A DNA stretch of 64,000 bases, from positions 48,899-112,898 of the forward strand of contig DLPC01000022.1 of the NCBI GenBank assembly GCA_002478565.1. The letters are read 5' to 3'. The notes under the pieces are model-generated. The model saw only the letters and a list, made by a program, of their open reading frames with translations, was not told the origin of the DNA and made no database searches. This DNA comes from Flavobacteriales bacterium UBA7468 (GTDB taxonomy: Bacteria > Bacteroidota > Bacteroidia > Flavobacteriales_D > Crocinitomicaceae). The position numbers and the translations under genes were made by a program. Below are positions 59,725 to 64,000 of this stretch, in pieces. Each line of letters opens with the position of its first letter. Position 1 is the stretch's first letter.

Positions 59725-60671
59725 TTTAATGCGCTGATAAAATCTCTTAATAAATAGGTTAATGCTTTGCCTACAATTAAGTCATCATCCTCATTTTGTG
59801 GCGCGGCTTCAGTCAAGTTTAAATAGGCAACCTCAGGTTTTATATGTCCAATTTTATAAAGTAATGCTCTGATCTCATCCAAACGCCAACCCGACGGACT
59901 TTGCGCCGAACTCGGCATATTGGCAATTGCATCCATATCAATTTCTAGCCCAATTGGCCCTTTTTGATGCTGAATAAAATTAGCAACGTCCTCGTTGAGT
60001 TGATAGGGTCCTTGTAGGTAGTCCTCGTAAAAACGATGCGTAATTTGCTGATTTTGAAGTTGCGTCCAGATCCATTGGTTATTAAACGCCTCATGCAAGC
60101 CAAAAACTCCATAATTGGAGATCTGTTTTTCAATAATAGCCGTAGAAAAAGAATTGCCGCTGTGTCTTTTCTCAGTAGTGCGCAAATCGGCATGAGCATC
60201 TATATTGATGACACTAATTGGTCCTTTTCTTGCTGCCCAGCGAATGAGGGGAAGCGCATTGTTGTGTCCACCACCTACAATAATCGGAATTTGTCCGTTG
60301 TTGAGCTGTTGAGAGAGTACTTCGAACAACAATTCATCAAGCTGTAGTACCATCTGAGCTGCTTCTAATTGATCCTGAGGAGCCGTATTTTGTACAATTT
60401 TCCCTAGATATGCGAGCTGTTGAAAAGCTTGTTGTTCATGAACCTGGGTATTCAAAAACACGCGCATAAATGCTTTAAATGCATTTTCACTGCCCGATCT
60501 ACCTAAATTAGCTTGAGGACCGGCATTTTCCTCAATTCCAATCAGGACATACTTGGCATCTTCGACTTTATTTTCTTGTAAAACAGCTCCTACACGGACT
60601 TCTCCTTGGCGTTGTAAAAAACTGAGTTTTTTATTTTGTTGTTCAAATAACTTGAATTCAAATGTGCTCAT
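59721..60671 (-). CDS. Ureohydrolase (formimidoylglutamase/arginase family)
   Basis: The 316-residue protein shows the binuclear manganese motifs of the arginase superfamily: VGGGHNNALPLI (His ligand), INIDAHADLR (Asp-His-Asp ligands) and LEIDMDAIANMPSSAQSPSG (Asp pair). LGRSGSENAFKAFM and the overall length fit formimidoylglutamase (HutG) better than arginase or agmatinase, but no hut gene adjoins, so the substrate is uncertain. The thioesterase gene lies 5 bp upstream on the same strand and is probably co-transcribed. Confidence 0.88.
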   Translation of the reverse strand: MSTFEFKLFEQQNKKLSFLQRQGEVRVGAVLQENKVEDAKYVLIGIEENAGPQANLGRSGSENAFKAFMRVFLNTQVHEQQAFQQLAYLGKIVQNTAPQDQLEAAQMVLQLDELLFEVLSQQLNNGQIPIIVGGGHNNALPLIRWAARKGPISVINIDAHADLRTTEKRHSGNSFSTAIIEKQISNYGVFGLHEAFNNQWIWTQLQNQQITHRFYEDYLQGPYQLNEDVANFIQHQKGPIGLEIDMDAIANMPSSAQSPSGWRLDEIRALLYKIGHIKPEVAYLNLTEAAPQNEDDDLIVGKALTYLLRDFISALK

Positions 60672-60676
60672 TGCTC

Positions 60677-61105
60677 TTACTGATTAAGTTGTTGTAGTAT
60701 GTTTGCCGGAATGGCCATTGGTTTTTGAGTTTTGGCATTGACAAATACAAGTTGGGTTGACGCTTCATTGAGTAAGGTTCCGTCTTCATTCCACGTTTGA
60801 TAATTGAAGCTTATTCTGACCCCTTTTAGCTGTGTGATCGTTGTTTGAATTTCTAGTAAATCGTCATAGAGCGCAGGTTGAAAATATCGAATTTCAAAAT
60901 GAGTAACTGGTAATAAAATTCCTGATTCTTCCAGTTCTCGGTAGGAGATTCCTTTTTCGCGCAGCGCTTCCACCCTTGCCACTTCAAAATAACTTGCGTA
61001 ATTTCCATAATAACAGTAGCCCATTTGATCTGTTTCGGCATACCGAACGCGTAATTTTGTTGAAAACTTCAAATGTTCGCAACTTTGCTCTATTATTTTT
61101 GTCAT
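60677..61105 (-). CDS. Acyl-CoA thioesterase, YbgC/4HBT hotdog
   Basis: The 142-residue hotdog protein has RVRYAETDQMGYCYYGNYASYFEVARVEALRE, with the Asp of the TDQMG motif that is catalytic in 4-hydroxybenzoyl-CoA thioesterases, then THFEIRYFQPALYDDLLEI. Members cleave acyl-CoA thioesters; the chain preference is unknown. It is upstream of and close to the ureohydrolase gene, and divergent from dnaA. Confidence 0.92.
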   Translation of the reverse strand: MTKIIEQSCEHLKFSTKLRVRYAETDQMGYCYYGNYASYFEVARVEALREKGISYRELEESGILLPVTHFEIRYFQPALYDDLLEIQTTITQLKGVRISFNYQTWNEDGTLLNEASTQLVFVNAKTQKPMAIPANILQQLNQ

Positions 61106-61340
61106 TTGTCAGTGCAATTAAATTTGTAGAATCACTTTCTCTATCGTAAATTTACCAAGGTATCGGGCATTTCAGCCAATATTAAAAGAATATTACAGAC
61201 AAGTCTTTTTTTTTTAATAATCAATAGGTAACCGACTTTTTTTTTAACTTTTTTATGTAAATATTTGTTCTCTCATTATTTCACCCAACTTTTCGTAAAA
61301 CACGAAAATTAAACAAACTAACGAGAACAATAGAACTACT
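61106..61340 (+). promoter_or_regulatory. dnaA upstream region with T-tracts and a palindrome
   Basis: This 235-bp gap is AT-rich with T-runs (about 61205-61215, 61237-61245, 61250-61254). A perfect inverted repeat TTTTCGT-AAAAC-ACGAAAA lies at 61290-61308, 32 nt before the dnaA ATG. I find no clear cluster of TTATNCACA boxes and no full TAnnTTTG promoter, so neither an origin nor a start site can be placed. Confidence 0.4.
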
Positions 61341-62771
61341 ATGAATACAAGTCACGAAAGTGCGTGGGAATCCTGCTTAAAAGTCATCAAAGACAACATT
61401 TCTTTGCAGGCATTTAAAACTTGGTTTGAGCCAATTGTCCCTGTCAAATTAGAGGGCCATATTTTGACCATTCAAGTACCATCGCATTTCTTTTACGAAT
61501 GGCTTGAGCAGCATTACATTACTTTGCTACGTAAAGTAATTAAGAAAGAACTCGGTCAAGAAGGAACTTTAGAGTACAGCATCGTGATGGAAAACAACAC
61601 GCAGTCTCGCAATCCTTATACCGTAAAGCTACCTACTAGTAATGCCAGTAGTTTAAAAAATGCACCCGTTAACATGCCAATTAATGTTAACGAAAAGCAA
61701 ATACGTAACCCCTTTGTAATTCCAGGTCTCAAAAAAGTAAACATTGAATCTAACCTGATTCCCAATTTTACTTTTGAGAACTTTGTGGAAGGTGAATGCA
61801 ACCGTTTAGCCAGAGCATCTGGTTTTGCTGTAGCTAACAAACCGGGTGGAACTGCTTTCAATCCACTTTTACTCTATGGTGGGGTTGGTCTTGGCAAAAC
61901 ACACCTTGCCCACTCCATCGGAATCTCTATCAAAGAGAACTTCCCAAATAAAACAGTTCTTTACGTTCAGTCAGAAAAATTTGCGCACCAATTCATTGAT
62001 GCCATCAAAAACCAAACGACCAACGACTTCATTCATTTCTATCAAATGATTGACGTCCTGATCATTGACGACGTCCAGTTCTTTGCCGGCAAAGAGCGTA
62101 CACAAGATGTATTCTTCAGCATTTTCAATCACCTACACCAAAATGGTAAGCAAATTGTACTTACCTCTGATAAGGCACCCGTTGAAATGCAAGGAATGGA
62201 GCAAAGATTACTCTCTCGTTTCAAATGGGGCTTGTCTGCCGACCTCGGCACGCCTGATCTCGAGACACGCATCGCCATATTAGAAAAGAAAATGTACGGT
62301 AGCGGTATCGAACTTCCACGCGAAGTTGTAGAATATCTAGCTTATTCCATTAATACAAATGTGCGCGAAATTGAAGGTGCACTCAACACATTGCTTGCCC
62401 AAGCTTCACTCAATAAAAAAGCGATTACGCTAGAGTTAGCGAAGCAAATGGTCGACAAATTTGTCCGTAGCACCGCCAGAGAAGTTTCTATTGAGTACAT
62501 TCAAAAAGTCGTTTGTGACTACTTTGATCTGCCAATTGAAATGCTCAAATCCAAAACGCGCAAGCGCGAGGTTGTTCAGGCCAGACAAATTTCTATGTAT
62601 TTCTCCAAGAAAATGACCAAATCTTCGCTCGCGAGTATTGGTGCACATTGCGGAGGTAAGGACCACGCCACAGTACTTCACGCATGTCGTACGGTTGTAA
62701 ATCTTTCTGAAACAGATAAACAATTCCGTCACTACCTCGAAGAGCTAGAGAAGAAACTCACTATACAATAA
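61341..62771 (+). CDS. dnaA: Chromosomal replication initiator DnaA
   Basis: The 476-residue protein has domain I (WESCLKVIKDNISLQAFKTWFEPI), linker, AAA+ domain III (YGGVGLGKTHL, Walker A 180-187; VLIIDDVQFFAGKERTQDVFFSIFNHL; sensor RLLSRFKWGLSADLGTPDLETRIAIL; NVREIEGALNTLLA) and DNA-binding domain IV (KTRKREVVQARQISMYFSKKM, GGKDHATVLHACRTV). It melts the origin and recruits the helicase. The phosphatase and methylase genes follow closely, an order I recall as common in Flavobacteriia. Confidence 0.99.
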   Translation: MNTSHESAWESCLKVIKDNISLQAFKTWFEPIVPVKLEGHILTIQVPSHFFYEWLEQHYITLLRKVIKKELGQEGTLEYSIVMENNTQSRNPYTVKLPTSNASSLKNAPVNMPINVNEKQIRNPFVIPGLKKVNIESNLIPNFTFENFVEGECNRLARASGFAVANKPGGTAFNPLLLYGGVGLGKTHLAHSIGISIKENFPNKTVLYVQSEKFAHQFIDAIKNQTTNDFIHFYQMIDVLIIDDVQFFAGKERTQDVFFSIFNHLHQNGKQIVLTSDKAPVEMQGMEQRLLSRFKWGLSADLGTPDLETRIAILEKKMYGSGIELPREVVEYLAYSINTNVREIEGALNTLLAQASLNKKAITLELAKQMVDKFVRSTAREVSIEYIQKVVCDYFDLPIEMLKSKTRKREVVQARQISMYFSKKMTKSSLASIGAHCGGKDHATVLHACRTVVNLSETDKQFRHYLEELEKKLTIQ

Positions 62772-62775
62772 GCTC

Positions 62776-63249
62776 TTGAGTATCCGTGTTTTAATGGTTT
62801 GTCTTGGGAATATCTGTCGTTCACCAATGGCAGATGGTTTACTCAGACAAAAAGTAGCACTAAACAACCTAGACATCGAAGTTGATTCAGCAGGTACAGC
62901 CAACTACCATGTAGGTTCAGCACCAGATCACCGAATGATCAAAACTGCTGCAAAAAACGGTACCCCAATTGACTTCTTGCGTGCTAGACAATTTTCAAAT
63001 CACGACTTTTCTGCTTTTGACTACATATTAGTCATGGACAAATCAAACTACAGAAATGTATGTGCGCTTGCACCTGATCAGCTATCTCAAGAAAAAGTTC
63101 ACCTACTGTTAGATTTTCTTTCAGACGAGGCACTCGAAGAAGTACCTGATCCGTACTACGGTACTGAGACAGATTTCCAATTTGTTTACGACTTACTAGA
63201 TCGTGCTACCGATTCATTTCTTGCCAAATTAAAAAACTATACAAAATAA
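62776..63249 (+). CDS. Low-molecular-weight protein tyrosine phosphatase, TTG start
   Basis: The 157-residue protein has the P-loop VCLGNICRSPMADGLL (C9, R15 of the CX5R motif) and the acid loop VPDPYYGTETDFQFVYDLL. It removes phosphate from tyrosine, possibly on envelope polysaccharide kinases. The frame starts with TTG four nt after the dnaA stop; the next ATG (62794) would leave only one residue before VCLGN and break the first strand, so TTG is likelier. Probably in an operon with dnaA and the methylase gene. Confidence 0.9.
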   Translation: MSIRVLMVCLGNICRSPMADGLLRQKVALNNLDIEVDSAGTANYHVGSAPDHRMIKTAAKNGTPIDFLRARQFSNHDFSAFDYILVMDKSNYRNVCALAPDQLSQEKVHLLLDFLSDEALEEVPDPYYGTETDFQFVYDLLDRATDSFLAKLKNYTK

Positions 63250-63250
63250 C

Positions 63251-63976
63251 ATGTCAAGCAAACTAGCAAAAGGCGCTATTTACCTTATTCCTAACACTTT
63301 AGGAGGGGAGAGCACACAAGATATCTTACCGCAAGAGGTTATGCAAATTGCGACACAATTGAGGGTGTTTGCTGTTGAAGAAATCAAAAGTGCACGACGT
63401 TTACTTCGTAAAATGGACCGCAATTTCCCTATTGATGAATGTACGTTTAGAGTCGTTAATAAAAACACTAAGGAAGCTGAATTAATGGATCTTCTACTAT
63501 TCCTGATTAAAGGAGTAGATATCGGTGTGATTTCTGAAGCCGGTTGTCCTGGTGTTGCAGATCCTGGAGCAGCACTTGTCCATTTAGCACACACACAAAA
63601 CATCCAAATTAAACCACTCGTTGGGCCGTCATCTATCCTTCTTGCCTTAATGGGGAGCGGATTCAACGGACAACAATTTACTTTTCACGGATATTTACCA
63701 AAGGAACGCAAAGAACGCGTGAAAAAATTACGTGACTTTGAAATGGATACCAAAAGAAATGGTACAACCCATCTATTTATGGATACCCCATTCAGAAATA
63801 TGAATGTGCTCGAGGACTTACTAAATGAGCTAGGGGATTTAACTGAACTTTGTATTGCCTCTAATTTAACTTTGCCTACACAATCTATACGCACTATGGC
63901 AGTTGTTGATTGGCGTGAGAAAGCTTATGATCTTTCTAAGATTCCTGTAATTTTTGCAATTGGCAAGGGCCAGTAA
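63251..63976 (+). CDS. RsmI-like SAM-dependent methyltransferase
   Basis: The 241-residue tetrapyrrole-methylase-fold protein has LYLIPNTLG-like start (IYLIPNTLGGES), FAVEEIKSARRLLRKM, IGVISEAGCPGVADPGAALVHLAH, PLVGPSSILLALMGSGFNGQQFTFHGYLPKE and HLFMDTPFRN. These match RsmI, which 2'-O-methylates C1402 of 16S rRNA, but the protein is short and lacks the C-terminal RsmI extension, so it may be a paralogue with another target. It begins 1 nt after the phosphatase stop. Confidence 0.88.
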   Translation: MSSKLAKGAIYLIPNTLGGESTQDILPQEVMQIATQLRVFAVEEIKSARRLLRKMDRNFPIDECTFRVVNKNTKEAELMDLLLFLIKGVDIGVISEAGCPGVADPGAALVHLAHTQNIQIKPLVGPSSILLALMGSGFNGQQFTFHGYLPKERKERVKKLRDFEMDTKRNGTTHLFMDTPFRNMNVLEDLLNELGDLTELCIASNLTLPTQSIRTMAVVDWREKAYDLSKIPVIFAIGKGQ

Positions 63977-63984
63977 CAAATAAG

Positions 63985-64000
63985 CAAAAAAAAAGCCTCA
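63985..64000 (+). terminator. Start of a probable terminator, cut by window edge
   Basis: An A-run followed by GCCTCA begins 8 nt after the methylase stop, resembling the 5' arm of the other A-tract/T-tract hairpins in this window. The second arm lies outside. Confidence 0.35.

Noticed and set aside
61106..61340. Replication origin next to dnaA
   Set aside because: AT-rich with T-tracts, but no TTATNCACA cluster could be found; the evidence is too weak to call oriC.
62436..62732. 98-codon antisense ORF in the dnaA 3' region
   Set aside because: Composition and position are those of a shadow of domain IV; no promoter.

Overview
The window looks like ordinary chromosomal DNA of a Bacteroidota member, most likely order Flavobacteriales (Crocinitomicaceae/Cryomorphaceae-like; the family-level guess is an inference). 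Three kinds of signal support this: type IX secretion sorting tails (type A at 3688-4779, type B at 23476-25233); promoter boxes of the Bacteroidetes form TAnnTTTG, often with TTG/TTTG 18-20 nt upstream, and almost no Shine-Dalgarno sequences; and family variants typical of the phylum (split metH, LytTR regulator with a TPR-LytS kinase, HU-SPOR protein, DUF2911, membrane pyrophosphatase, dnaA followed by a phosphatase and an RsmI-like methylase). I saw no insertion sequence, prophage, integrase, CRISPR array or rRNA.

Layout. 1-4.8 kb: tandem amidohydrolase (cut by the window edge), AlkD-like protein, RNase P RNA and a secreted T9SS protein, all on minus. 4.8-9.4 kb: a large DUF4011-like SF1 helicase overlapping yidD, then a lytic transglycosylase. 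9.3-12.7 kb (minus): menC, rlmH, a NifU-like protein, mrp and a lipoprotein. 12.8-18.5 kb (plus): DUF423, bcp, recA, an Ig-like lipoprotein, thioredoxin and hppA. 18.6-25.9 kb: DUF486 and an alkyltransferase-like protein, cystathionine gamma-synthase family enzyme, LytTR/LytS pair, T9SS type B protein and a beta-barrel protein. 26.0-31.8 kb: CDP-alcohol phosphotransferase, a tRNA Ser-Pro-Arg cluster, purM, xseB, a DjlA-like protein and htpG. 31.9-41.4 kb: SDR, pgk converging on gap, secreted C1 peptidase, HU-SPOR protein, kdsB, a TonB-dependent receptor and dprA. 41.4-46.4 kb: a SAM-I riboswitch ahead of a two-gene methionine synthase, then rnhA, ruvC and tRNA-Val. 46.5-54.4 kb: exonuclease, free-Met-sulfoxide reductase, lipoprotein, DUF2911, EamA transporter, aldo/keto reductase, ferredoxin-NADP reductase-like flavoprotein and an orphan sensor kinase. 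54.4-64 kb: thyA-folA, rsmE-holA-pepT, SirB1 family, ureohydrolase, thioesterase, and dnaA with two following genes.

Functional groupings: DNA replication and repair (recA, ruvC, rnhA, holA, dnaA, xseB, dprA, AlkD- and ATL-like proteins); sulfur and methionine metabolism (gamma-synthase family enzyme, SAM riboswitch, split metH, free Met-R-sulfoxide reductase); folate and thymidylate (thyA-folA); Fe-S assembly (mrp and NifU-like); cell envelope (kdsB, beta-barrels, T9SS cargo, lipoproteins).

The most unusual signals are: a recurring promoter box that ends exactly 4 nt before the start codon of eight genes, with the rnpB 5' end as an internal calibration, which predicts leaderless mRNAs; a SAM-I riboswitch with no terminator but with a possible alternative helix next to the metH start; a nuclease-less DUF4011-like helicase; a Cys-rich tail on the pyrophosphatase; a CDP-alcohol phosphotransferase lacking the motif glycine; and a strong hairpin terminator lying inside the tRNA cluster. 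I did not find a clear-cut new multi-gene system.
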